Of a stretch of DNA of 51,054 bases, positions 1-7,780 are shown one piece after another. Within the stretch, counting starts at the first letter, position 1, and each line of letters starts with the position of its first letter. Source of the stretch: Methylobacter sp. (lineage in GTDB: Bacteria; Pseudomonadota; Gammaproteobacteria; Methylococcales; Methylomonadaceae); assembly GCA_030684815.1 (NCBI GenBank), contig JAUXXQ010000175.1, positions 1 to 51,054 on the forward strand, in the 5' to 3' direction. The notes under the pieces were generated by a model. The model saw only the letters and a program-made list of their open reading frames with translations, did not search any database and was not told the DNA's origin. The position numbers and the translations under genes are program-made.

Positions 1-18
1 CGAAAATGGGCAATAGCG
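1..18. repeat. inner part of left terminal inverted repeat
   Basis: These 18 bases match the inner 18 bases of the 40-bp right terminal repeat in inverted orientation without mismatch. The outer 22 bases lie outside the window. The stop codon of tnpA starts at base 20, giving the usual tight packing of transposase end and inverted repeat in this family. Confidence 0.92.
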
Positions 19-19
19 T

Positions 20-3000
20 CTATGCTAATTCTATTTGCGCTTCGTTGCTCTCCAGATCAAGCCGGAAATCATAGTCTATCGGCCCCGCCTCGCTATCCCG
101 TAACTCATACATGCCGAATCGACTAGGGTGTTGCCGGTATGGACTAAGAGCCCGCAATATGTCTGGCGTCAATATCATACCTTCATCCTGCAATTCCTTC
201 AGTGCTTGCGTCATGCTCTTACAATTGTGGAAGATCAGTAAGTTGGCAATCAGGTGATTATATTTGATGACTTTAAGCTGCTCATCCCGTACATTTTCTT
301 GAATCAGGTCAGAGGCGAAGTAGATCCACTGTGCGAACTTGTTAAAGCTCTCGCACCGATTCGTCGCGCTCTGAATCAGACGCCGCAACTCTTCGCTATT
401 CACGTACTCCAGAAGGAAACAGGTACGGACGACCCTGCCAAGTTCCCGAAAAGCGTAATACAATTTGTTTTTCCGACTGGCGGTGCCTAGCTTACGCAGA
501 ATCGTCGAAGGTGCGATTTTGCCCGCTTTGATCGACAACGCAATCTGTAGCATATCCGGTAGATGCCGGGAGATCAGCGCCCAATTAATGTTGTCCTTGG
601 CGAATAACTCGCTAATATGGTTATAAGCCTCATCCGAAGAGGGTTTGTAGCACTTCAAATCTTTCCAATTGCGAATACGTGGCATTAGTTTGATACCCAG
701 CAGATAAGCTAGACCGAATACAGGCGTACTTTGCGCCTGTGTATCGCCATGCAGCGTATCCGGCTGAATATCGGATTTATTCTTGGTCAGTCCGTCAAGA
801 ATGTAGATCGCCTCCCAAACGCCGCAAGGAATAAAATGCGAGAACAGGGCGATGTAATTGTCGCTCACATGATAGTATGCGATTCCACCCCAGCTACCGT
901 AACGGATGTGGTACTCCGAGAGTAGATTGTTTTCGTAAAGATCCCACAGGGTGCCATCGGCAGCCGCACGTTTTGCATCTCCCCACAGTTTGGGTAACCA
1001 GAATCGATTGTAGCCATTAATGACTTCACAGATCGCTGTTTCGAGTTTTTCTGTGGTGACATGCCGTTGATTGACGAATGCTATTTGCCTATCGCTGACA
1101 CCGGACACACTCTTTGCCACCTGCGTTGGCCCAAGCCCTGTGCCATAAGCAAATGTCGTTAGTATCTGCCGACGATCTTCATCCTCCAGCTTGCTTTCGT
1201 GTCCACTTAACGGCCCAAAAAATTGTCCCCAGTTCAGCCACTGCATGGTATCGCCCAGCACATCAAGCATTGACAGGTCGAGTGCCTGCAATTTCCGCGT
1301 CAACGCTTCTTCAACGACCCTAAACCCTTTCGGCTCAGGCTTTTTGATAAGCCTTGCCAGTGTTGGTCGGCCATTGACGATATTGAAATTCGTATTACTC
1401 AGATAGTCGCGGTCAACTGCATTGGCGGCATCAGTGAGTTGAATCCGAAGATGATCGACGAATGCCTGACTCTCGACCGGCAGACCAACCAGCTCCCCAT
1501 ATTCAGCCAAAGCTTCGTTACACTCATCAGTAGACAAAAGCTGATCGCGGGAATCCGAGTAAGTATCGCTGCCCGGCACACAAATGTCGGCTGATTTCAG
1601 TTCCTGAACCAGTTGCCGAAAGACACAAACCTCGAACTGACGGCGGTTTACACGACTCGGCTCCAATTTGCAGTCACTTTCGCCGGTGACAAGTTTCCAC
1701 CATTTCGCCGGCATCCAGTCCAAATCCTGCGGTGTTAGTACAGTTTCTCCCTTGCCGTTTAACGTGATCCAGTCGGAATGACGACGGTTGTAAGCAAGCA
1801 CGAAGGCCAAGGCATTTTCAAAGCTTTTATCCTGACTGGTTGCGACGAAGCGAAGCTTGGCCAGGATTCGGAACAGTTCGCTCCGACGAGCTTTAAAATA
1901 GCGCCACATGAAACGGCATTCGTTTTTGCCGCCAAACTCTGAGTGAACGCGCGAAAACTCACATAAATCCGGTCGTTCAGTGAACAGTTGGCGGGCTTGA
2001 GTAATTTGATCGTCTACCGGTTGGTCGGACTGTAAGAGCGTATCGAGCTGGGCGAATCGGCGCAGAATTTCATCGGTCTTGTCCTGATTGGCCGTCAGGT
2101 AATCTTCAAGTTCTGCATCAGCCAGGTGTTGAACTTTCATCATCTGTTTGCAGATCATATCGCACAGATCGTCGGTTACCCGTGCTAATTGGCGCTCAAT
2201 CAGGGCCAATGAAACGGTATAGCGCTTTTTCACTTCCATATCCGCCATGCTGGCGGCGTCCAGACTTAAGCCTTCCAGGGATAATTGCTGCCGTTTGACA
2301 ACCGGGATATTGCGTAAAAACTCCTGATTACCAGCCAAGGCCGAAAGTTGATCATAGCGCGTTAGTAGTTCTCGCAAACCACTCTGTGTCACCTTGGGTG
2401 CATCGATTTTCAGATCGTTCCACGGGCTGGTTTGGCAGTCTTCGCCGACCAGAAACAAGGCATCAAGTTGGGTGCGCTCAGCGTCACTCAAACGCTCATA
2501 GACATCACGGAACAGCGTTCGATAAGTTGCTGACCGCTGATCCTTGGCTTCTCGCAACAAAGTACCGAAGGCTGGCAGCTCGTACCGATACTTTACCAGT
2601 GTCTCGATCCCAACATTGATAATATCGGCTAAGTCGTCCTTGGTCAGCGCAGCGTCAACCAACGCTTGGCACAATAGCTTGTTTGCCTCGCTATTAAACT
2701 GACTAACGTTCAAATAGCTGCGTATCAGACCGACATGAGTTTTGCGCGAGCGTGAATCGTCGTAGTGCTTTAGCAACTCCCGATCAACGGGGACTTTTTC
2801 GATTTCCGCCAAATGGGCAATGATGGCGTCCGGAATTTGATCCGATGTCACAAAGTAGCCCAAACGCTGAAAGGTCTTAAGGGTAAGGAGAAAACCGAAT
2901 CGGTTACTTTGTCCACGCACAACCTTTGTGCAAAATTCACGCTCATCAGGGGTTGGGGAATACCACCGCTCTAATTCGCCTGTATTGAAGCTGGTTTTTA

Positions 3001-3031
3001 ATCTGGGGTAGGCCGTATCGCTCGCTAGCAT
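20..3031 (-). CDS. tnpA: Tn3-family transposase
   Basis: The 1003-residue protein has the usual full length for a Tn3 transposase, which binds the terminal repeats and carries out replicative transposition. An N-terminal DUF4158-like DNA-binding region is recognisable (about residues 10-170, with SPTPDE and QSNRFGFLLTLK). The RNase-H-fold DDE core is complete: first Asp in AADGTLWDL (about D692), second Asp in HGDTQAQ (about D763) and Glu in NRCESFNKF (about E894). It also has the PRIRNWKDL and ELGRVVRT motifs typical of the family. The reading frame is intact, so the enzyme is probably active. It is followed 13 bp upstream by the resolvase gene on the same strand. Confidence 0.96.
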   Translation of the reverse strand: MLASDTAYPRLKTSFNTGELERWYSPTPDEREFCTKVVRGQSNRFGFLLTLKTFQRLGYFVTSDQIPDAIIAHLAEIEKVPVDRELLKHYDDSRSRKTHVGLIRSYLNVSQFNSEANKLLCQALVDAALTKDDLADIINVGIETLVKYRYELPAFGTLLREAKDQRSATYRTLFRDVYERLSDAERTQLDALFLVGEDCQTSPWNDLKIDAPKVTQSGLRELLTRYDQLSALAGNQEFLRNIPVVKRQQLSLEGLSLDAASMADMEVKKRYTVSLALIERQLARVTDDLCDMICKQMMKVQHLADAELEDYLTANQDKTDEILRRFAQLDTLLQSDQPVDDQITQARQLFTERPDLCEFSRVHSEFGGKNECRFMWRYFKARRSELFRILAKLRFVATSQDKSFENALAFVLAYNRRHSDWITLNGKGETVLTPQDLDWMPAKWWKLVTGESDCKLEPSRVNRRQFEVCVFRQLVQELKSADICVPGSDTYSDSRDQLLSTDECNEALAEYGELVGLPVESQAFVDHLRIQLTDAANAVDRDYLSNTNFNIVNGRPTLARLIKKPEPKGFRVVEEALTRKLQALDLSMLDVLGDTMQWLNWGQFFGPLSGHESKLEDEDRRQILTTFAYGTGLGPTQVAKSVSGVSDRQIAFVNQRHVTTEKLETAICEVINGYNRFWLPKLWGDAKRAAADGTLWDLYENNLLSEYHIRYGSWGGIAYYHVSDNYIALFSHFIPCGVWEAIYILDGLTKNKSDIQPDTLHGDTQAQSTPVFGLAYLLGIKLMPRIRNWKDLKCYKPSSDEAYNHISELFAKDNINWALISRHLPDMLQIALSIKAGKIAPSTILRKLGTASRKNKLYYAFRELGRVVRTCFLLEYVNSEELRRLIQSATNRCESFNKFAQWIYFASDLIQENVRDEQLKVIKYNHLIANLLIFHNCKSMTQALKELQDEGMILTPDILRALSPYRQHPSRFGMYELRDSEAGPIDYDFRLDLESNEAQIELA

Positions 3032-3044
3032 GGCAGAAACTCGT

Positions 3045-3626
3045 TCATTGCTGAACGCTCGACCAGCCTATTCGAGCCAAGGTTTCGATCAGCGTGGTAC
3101 GTTTTACGCCAAAGTTACGGCAAACTGCGGCCTTGGACATACCACCTTTTAGCGCCGTAGTGATGGCCTCCAATTTTTCACCCACAATGGCGGGTGGTCG
3201 CCCACCAATCCGTCCACGTCGTTTGGCAGCGGCCAATCCAGCAACGACCCGTTCCTTTGTTAAAGCTCTTTCATACTGGGCCAGCGCCCCGAATACATGA
3301 AACAATAATTCCCCGGAGGGTGTAGTGGTATCCATGCCCTCAGTGAGTGAGCGAAAGGCAACCTGATTTTCTTTCAGCGCATTGACGATGGATAGCAGGT
3401 GCGACAATGAACGTCCAAGCCTATCCAGCTTCCAGACCACCAGAACATCACCTGGCTTAACGAACGCCAGGGCTTTCGTTAAGCCAGGCCGATTATCTTT
3501 TGCACCGGAGGCATGATCTTCAAATAAATGCCGACTATCGACTCCTGCCGCCATGAGCGCATCGCGCTGTAAGTCGGTTGTTTGGCGATCAGAGTCGGAC
3601 GATACCCGCATATAACCAACAAGCAT
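3045..3626 (-). CDS. tnpR: serine recombinase / Tn3 resolvase
   Basis: The 193-residue protein is a small serine recombinase that resolves the cointegrate made by the transposase. The catalytic Ser is S9 in the N-terminal GYMRVS motif. The active-site segment VVWKLDRLGRSL follows, and the C-terminal part (about residues 145-190) is a Hin-type helix-turn-helix with SKAAVCRNFGVKRTTL. Its start codon overlaps a perfect 15-bp inverted repeat that is probably part of its own binding site, so it likely represses its own transcription as in Tn3. The frame is intact. Confidence 0.95.
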   Translation of the reverse strand: MLVGYMRVSSDSDRQTTDLQRDALMAAGVDSRHLFEDHASGAKDNRPGLTKALAFVKPGDVLVVWKLDRLGRSLSHLLSIVNALKENQVAFRSLTEGMDTTTPSGELLFHVFGALAQYERALTKERVVAGLAAAKRRGRIGGRPPAIVGEKLEAITTALKGGMSKAAVCRNFGVKRTTLIETLARIGWSSVQQ

Positions 3627-3690
3627 GTACGAAAAACCCTTAGCAAGTAATTTGCGTATAGTATGTCATAGCGACAGGGTTTTTCGTACA
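3626..3690. other. probable res (resolution) site upstream of the resolvase gene
   Basis: A perfect 15-bp inverted repeat (3626-3640 TGTACGAAAAACCCT; 3676-3690 its reverse complement) with a 35-bp AT-rich spacer lies at the start of tnpR. Tn3-family res sites contain inverted recombinase-binding half-sites in this position, next to the resolvase gene. The subsite boundaries and the crossover dinucleotide cannot be fixed by eye. The rest of the res region probably extends towards 3800. Confidence 0.6.
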
Positions 3691-3921
3691 TTTTTAAGGG
3701 TGATTTTGGCGGCAATAGTGGCTCCCTATCTAACCAACCGGAAAACAACTGTTTTACGACATCCCAACGATCAGTTCTGAGCATCTCGGCCAGCTTTTCT
3801 GGCTCACCTAAAAAAATTTCAACTAGCTTGTAACAAAATCGCACTTCCCCCGACTGATAACTCAGGAAAGCAGCTATGCATTCCTATTCGGTTATCAATT
3901 CAAACTACGAGGCTTAACAAC

Positions 3922-4245
3922 ATGAACAAAAAAAACTTAGCTCTAACGCTTGGCGGCGCAATGGCAACAATATTAACCGCAAGCCCAATGGTTAACGCAC
4001 AAGAAAATCCTTTTGGGCTGCAAAAAATCAGTGGCGCACAAGTGCTTGCCGAAGCCGATGCAAAAATGCCTGAAGGCGGTTGCAGCGGCAAACTGAAAGA
4101 AGGTAAGTGCGGTGAAGGTAAATGCGGTGCCAACAAAATGAAAATGAAAGAAGGCGGCTGTAGCGGCACTGCCAAGCCTGAAAAAATGAAAGAAGGCGGA
4201 TGCAGCGGCAAGATGAAAGAAGGCGGTTGTAGCGGCAAGATGTAA
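3922..4245 (+). CDS. bufA: secreted Cys-rich bufferin-type precursor peptide (EGGCSG/EGKCG repeats)
   Basis: This 107-residue protein has an N-terminal signal peptide (MNKKNLALTL..., likely cut after VNA at about residue 26). Its Lys/Gly-rich tail holds six Cys: C54, C63, C68, C80, C94 and C103. Four are in EGGCSG and two in EGKCG. EGKCG-type precursors made next to MNIO (DUF692) enzymes are known as bufferins or HvfA. The MNIO with its partner turns these Cys into copper-binding heterocycles, and the exported product protects against metal stress. Modification of the EGGCSG variant is inference. The peptide is the first gene of the cargo operon and is followed by a hairpin terminator. Lys and Met account for most other residues of the tail. 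Confidence 0.88.
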   Translation: MNKKNLALTLGGAMATILTASPMVNAQENPFGLQKISGAQVLAEADAKMPEGGCSGKLKEGKCGEGKCGANKMKMKEGGCSGTAKPEKMKEGGCSGKMKEGGCSGKM

Positions 4246-4255
4246 CACCGCTATC

Positions 4256-4287
4256 AAGCCGCCAGATCATTTTTTCTGGCGGCTTTT
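4256..4287 (+). terminator. hairpin terminator/attenuator after the precursor gene
   Basis: A 10-bp perfect stem (4256-4265 AAGCCGCCAG; 4276-4285 CTGGCGGCTT) with a T-rich 10-base loop and a TTTT tail lies 11 bp after the precursor stop codon. A partial terminator here would keep precursor mRNA in excess over the enzyme genes downstream. Confidence 0.75.
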
Positions 4288-4320
4288 CACTATTAAACAA
4301 ACGTAGATCAGGAAAAAATT

Positions 4321-4455
4321 ATGTCGCTTATGTGCAATCTGAATGGCCAATGCAGTGCCAAAAAAGGCCTGTGTATTCATGAAAAAATGATGATGGGCGG
4401 TATGATGGTGCTTGCCCTGGCGGCAATCGCCCATTGGGTTTTACGCTGGTTCTAA
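4321..4455 (+). CDS. small Cys-rich single-pass membrane peptide in the bufferin operon
   Basis: This 44-residue open frame starts with MSLMCNLNGQC and has an AGGA ribosome-binding site upstream. It has three Cys in its N-terminal 18 residues (C5, C11, C18) with a Met/His/Lys stretch after them, then one hydrophobic segment (about residues 24-40, GGMMVLALAAIAHWVL) and an Arg-containing end. It sits alone between the precursor terminator and the MNIO start, 21 bp before the latter, so it is probably translated with the operon. I do not recognise a named family. The Cys-rich head resembles the N-terminus of the DoxX protein encoded further along. A metal-binding or anchoring role at the inner membrane is a guess. 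Confidence 0.62.
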   Translation: MSLMCNLNGQCSAKKGLCIHEKMMMGGMMVLALAAIAHWVLRWF

Positions 4456-4476
4456 ATCACTGAAGAGGGGGTACAA

Positions 4477-5412
4477 GTGAACACATTTGCTATCAGTGGT
4501 GCGGGCTTAGGGCTACGCCGAGAGCTGTTACCGGCTCTCGAATCGGGCGTTCCCGAGGCGATTAAGTTTTTTGAAGTATCGCCTGAAAACTGGATCGATA
4601 TTGGCGGGCGATTGGGCAAGACTTTTCGCGCCTACACGGAGCGACATCGCTTCGTGGCGCATGGCCTTTCCTTATCCATTGGCGGCCCGGCACCGCTGGA
4701 TATACCTTTTTTACTGCGGTTGAAGGATTTTCTCGATGAACACAACTTCGCGCTGTACACCGAACACTTAAGCTTTTGCAGTGATGAAGGGCATCATTAC
4801 GACCTTTACCCTATCCCCTTTACCGAGGAATCGGTGCGTTATGTAGCAGAAAGGGTTTATATTGCACAAGATATTCTTGAACGCCCGATTGCGCTGGAAA
4901 ATGCCTCTTATTACGTCACGCCGCCGCTTGCGGAAATGGACGAATTGACGTTCATCAATGCGGTGCTGACGGAAGCCGATTGTCTGTTTCATTTGGACGT
5001 AAACAACATTTACGTTAACAGCCTTAATCATGGTTACGATGCGACCGCCTTTTTAAAAGGCTTATGCGGCGAGCGCATTGTTTATGGGCATGTTGCCGGG
5101 CATGATTTGGATAAATCAGGGGTCATTATCGACACGCACGGACAAGCGGCTTGTGATCCGGTTTGGCAATTATTAGCCGTTGCCTATCAGACTTTCGGCG
5201 TGTTTCCGACCTTATTGGAGCGGGATTTTAATATACCGCCGTTAGCGGATTTGGTGGTGGAAGTCGAACATATCGCCGATTTGCAACAGTATTACGGTTA
5301 TAGCTCCGGCAGCACTCTCAATCATCGTTCCAGACGCGATTCTATCTCGGCAACTGCTCCCGGCGTTGCCCTATCGCCTGCAACCATGCAAGCCGCTGGA
5401 GCAATATCATGA
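4477..5412 (+). CDS. bufB: DUF692 / MNIO family multinuclear iron oxidative enzyme
   Basis: This 311-residue TIM-barrel enzyme uses a multinuclear iron centre to oxidise Cys side chains of the precursor peptide. Family motifs run in order: GAGLGLRREL, FFEVSPENW, HGLSLSIGG, EHLSFC, ENASYY, HLDVNNIYVN, YGHVAGHD, DTHGQA and LLERD. They carry the His, Asp, Asn and Glu metal ligands. It starts at GTG 4477 with GAGGGGG upstream. Its 3' end overlaps the next gene by 4 bp (ATGA), showing translational coupling. The last 35 or so residues are a low-complexity Ser-rich tail. The neighbouring EGKCG-type precursor sets it apart from the related methanobactin MbnB enzymes. Confidence 0.95.
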   Translation: MNTFAISGAGLGLRRELLPALESGVPEAIKFFEVSPENWIDIGGRLGKTFRAYTERHRFVAHGLSLSIGGPAPLDIPFLLRLKDFLDEHNFALYTEHLSFCSDEGHHYDLYPIPFTEESVRYVAERVYIAQDILERPIALENASYYVTPPLAEMDELTFINAVLTEADCLFHLDVNNIYVNSLNHGYDATAFLKGLCGERIVYGHVAGHDLDKSGVIIDTHGQAACDPVWQLLAVAYQTFGVFPTLLERDFNIPPLADLVVEVEHIADLQQYYGYSSGSTLNHRSRRDSISATAPGVALSPATMQAAGAIS

Positions 5413-6167
5413 TGGCTTTTCAAGCCGTGCAGCGGCAATTTCTAGCGCATTTGCGTAACCCTGGGCAACAGCCTTTGCCGACAGGTTTTGACCCACAAGG
5501 CGTGGCGCTCTATACCGATTTGCTGTACAACAAATTCAACGACAGCTTAACAACCTGTTTCCCCGTCACACAGGCAATTTTAGGAGAAAAGGCCTGGCAA
5601 CAGCTGCTTAAAAGCTTTATTGCCCGGCATCGTTGCTTGTCGCCGTATTACCGGCAAATCCCCGATGAATTTATCCAGTATTTGCAAACTGAATGGGTCA
5701 ACCATACCGGTCTGCCTTATTTGCTGGAATTGGCGCATTTTGAATGGGTAGAGCTGATATTGGCGATTACCGATGCCGAACCCGTTGTTCAGTACGAGAC
5801 TGCGGTTAATGACTGGTCGGCATGTCACCCCGTTTTTGCGCCGGTCTTGCAGTTGCTGCATTATGCCTATCCCGTACAGCACATCAATGAAAACTACCAC
5901 GCGACCATGCCTCCGGAACAGGCCACGCCTATTTTAGGGTTTCGGGATAAGGAGGATGCCGTGCAGTTTATTGAATTAAACCCTGCCACTGCGCGGTTAA
6001 TCGAAATTTTGCACGACACGGATGACAGCTACACCGTCGGCGAAGCAATAGAACAAATCGCCGCCGAGTTACAACACCCTGAACCGTCCGCGTTGTTTGC
6101 CTTTGGCGTTGCAACGTTGGCGGATTTAATGCAACAGGGCGCTATCCTGGGTGCAGGAAAGGATTGA
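5409..6167 (+). CDS. bufC: DUF2063 partner protein of the MNIO enzyme
   Basis: This 252-residue protein has the DUF2063 N-terminal domain (about residues 5-95, including FQAVQRQFLAHLRNP and LYTDLLYNKFNDSLTTCFPV), followed by a C-terminal domain of about 150 residues. Family members bind the precursor peptide and present it to the DUF692 enzyme, so the pair acts as one modification complex in the cytoplasm. The ATG overlaps the MNIO stop codon. The gap to the next gene is only 9 bp. Confidence 0.92.
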   Translation: MMAFQAVQRQFLAHLRNPGQQPLPTGFDPQGVALYTDLLYNKFNDSLTTCFPVTQAILGEKAWQQLLKSFIARHRCLSPYYRQIPDEFIQYLQTEWVNHTGLPYLLELAHFEWVELILAITDAEPVVQYETAVNDWSACHPVFAPVLQLLHYAYPVQHINENYHATMPPEQATPILGFRDKEDAVQFIELNPATARLIEILHDTDDSYTVGEAIEQIAAELQHPEPSALFAFGVATLADLMQQGAILGAGKD

Positions 6168-6176
6168 GGCTTTATC

Positions 6177-7064
6177 ATGCTATCAAAAACCAACATTGAT
6201 GACTTTTTACAAACGCTTTACACCATGGCTTTTTTGGTTGAAGCGCGCGATGCTTATACCGGCGGGCATTTGTGGCGGGTATCGCAGTTGACCGGGCGCT
6301 TAGCGTTGGCTGCCGGATTGTCGCGTAAAGATGCCGCTACAGCCGCATTAGGCGGTTTTTTACATGACTTGGGCAAAGTCGGCGTACCGGATGCTGTTTT
6401 GAACAAAACCGATAAATTGACCGATACCGAATACGCAATTATCAAAACCCACCCGGAAGTTGGCGTTCGTGTGTTGCACGGCCATCCGCTCGTGGCGACT
6501 GTTCATGATGCGGTGCTGAGTCACCATGAACGCATTGATGGGCGTGGCTACCCTCACGGTATTGCCGAAAGTGCAATCGCACAGGTGGCGAAAATGGTCA
6601 GCCTGGCGGATGCATTTGACGCGATGACCAGCAGCCGCCCGTATCGTGCCGGCATGCCGCTGGATGCGGCATTGGAACAAATCGAAATAAATTTAGGTCG
6701 GCAGTTTGATAAAAAACTGGGGGAACGCTTTATAGCCTTAGGCCGTGCCGGCGAATTAAACGCCATTATCGGACATAGCGATGCCGGTATTCCGTTACGT
6801 AGTTGCCCGATGTGCGGCCCTGTGGTCGTGGTTAAACGCGGGCAAAAAGCAGGTGATGCCGTGTATTGCCCGGTTTGCGGCAATGGCTTTCACTTGGCCG
6901 GACAACATAACCATGCCTTACAGCTTGAACCCAGCCATGAAAAAGGCAGCCCCGCCGATTTAATGACGGAGATAGATTACCCGCTGCTCAATCAACTGAT
7001 TGAAAATGTCGCCCCGTATTTGTCCACCGGCAAAAGCCATTGGTGGAATTGGCGTGGTGCGTAA
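6177..7064 (+). CDS. HD-GYP domain protein with C-terminal zinc ribbon
   Basis: The 295-residue protein carries an HD-GYP phosphodiesterase-type domain (residues about 15-190). The HD pair is in HDLGK (H63, D64), then HPEVG, HH at 116-117, the DGRGYP signature at 121-126 and D145. Such domains typically degrade cyclic di-GMP. The remaining part has two CxxC pairs (C210/C213 in CPMC, C231/C234 in CPVC) that look like a zinc ribbon or metal-binding knuckle. There is no receiver or membrane sensor domain. A ribosome-binding site (GGAAAGGATTGAGG) and the 9-bp gap to bufC place it inside the operon. It could link metal load to c-di-GMP level; that is inference. Confidence 0.88.
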   Translation: MLSKTNIDDFLQTLYTMAFLVEARDAYTGGHLWRVSQLTGRLALAAGLSRKDAATAALGGFLHDLGKVGVPDAVLNKTDKLTDTEYAIIKTHPEVGVRVLHGHPLVATVHDAVLSHHERIDGRGYPHGIAESAIAQVAKMVSLADAFDAMTSSRPYRAGMPLDAALEQIEINLGRQFDKKLGERFIALGRAGELNAIIGHSDAGIPLRSCPMCGPVVVVKRGQKAGDAVYCPVCGNGFHLAGQHNHALQLEPSHEKGSPADLMTEIDYPLLNQLIENVAPYLSTGKSHWWNWRGA

Positions 7065-7084
7065 AACCCCGAATCTATTTTGCG

Positions 7085-7648
7085 ATGAACATGATGAATG
7101 AATCCTGCTCTTCAACAAACTGTGCGGTTTGTCCGCTACACAAAGCAACGCGCAGATTGCTTGAATTTTCCAAGAAAACATCCCGCTGGTTTGAAACTAA
7201 TACCGCCGGTTTTGCACCGCTGTTGCTTCGGCTATTAATCGCTTATGAGTTTTTGGAGGCGGGATTGGAGAAAGTTTCCGGAGAAAACTGGTTTGCCGAT
7301 TTAGCGTTTCCTTTTCCGTTTAACTTATTGCCGCCCGATCTGAGCTGGGGGCTGTCGATGGGGCTGGAAATTGTCGCACCGATTGCGTTGATTTTAGGCT
7401 TGGCTACCCGCTTTTTCAGTTTTGCGCTGATGATTTTAACCCTCGTTGCCATCGCCGCTGTCCACTGGCCCGCCGAATGGCACGGCTTAGCGCAATTATG
7501 GCAAGGCTACGCCATTACCGATCAAGGCTACGGCAATTACAAACTGCCGTTAATGTACTTGTTCATGCTAACCTCGTTGTTATTTAGCGGTTCCGGCCGT
7601 TTAAGCCTGGATGCGTGGCTGGAGTCGGTAAAAAGCAATAACACTTGA
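7085..7648 (+). CDS. DoxX family membrane protein with Cys-rich N-terminus
   Basis: This 187-residue protein has four hydrophobic segments (about residues 40-60, 80-105, 110-130 and 155-175) and the DoxX pattern RLLIAYEFLEAGLEKVSG near the first. DoxX proteins are common last members of bufferin operons. Their exact job is not settled; redox or export support at the inner membrane is proposed. I start it at ATG 7085 because the N-terminus then becomes MNMMNESCSSTNCAVC, and the longer frame would overlap the HD-GYP gene. C8, C13 and C16 form a possible metal site facing the same way as the 44-residue peptide's Cys cluster. Confidence 0.87.
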   Translation: MNMMNESCSSTNCAVCPLHKATRRLLEFSKKTSRWFETNTAGFAPLLLRLLIAYEFLEAGLEKVSGENWFADLAFPFPFNLLPPDLSWGLSMGLEIVAPIALILGLATRFFSFALMILTLVAIAAVHWPAEWHGLAQLWQGYAITDQGYGNYKLPLMYLFMLTSLLFSGSGRLSLDAWLESVKSNNT

Positions 7649-7651
7649 AAC

Positions 7652-7686
7652 AACGCTATGGTAGCGGTTATCGCCGCCATAGCGTT
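7652..7686. terminator. hairpin between convergent genes
   Basis: A perfect 10-bp stem (7652-7661 AACGCTATGG; 7677-7686 CCATAGCGTT) lies 3 bp after the DoxX stop and faces the convergent CMD gene. Only a short T-run follows, so it may terminate transcription weakly from both sides. Confidence 0.55.
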
Positions 7687-7780
7687 TCGGGCTTATTTGA
7701 TGGCTCGGCTCATGTTGCGAATATCACCAGTGGTAATGGCTTGACCGCCGACACCCCACTGGCCTGAGGCAAGGTAAATT

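Noticed and set aside
3973-4300. Minus-strand frames of 90-112 codons opposite the precursor gene
   Set aside because: They are shadows of the repetitive Lys/Gly/Cys codons of the precursor; the plus-strand product has a signal peptide and family motifs.
3922-5412. Possible methanobactin (MbnA/MbnB) locus
   Set aside because: The precursor is long with a signal peptide and EGKCG-type repeats, and DoxX and DUF2063 partners are present. This is a bufferin-type, not an Mbn-type, arrangement.
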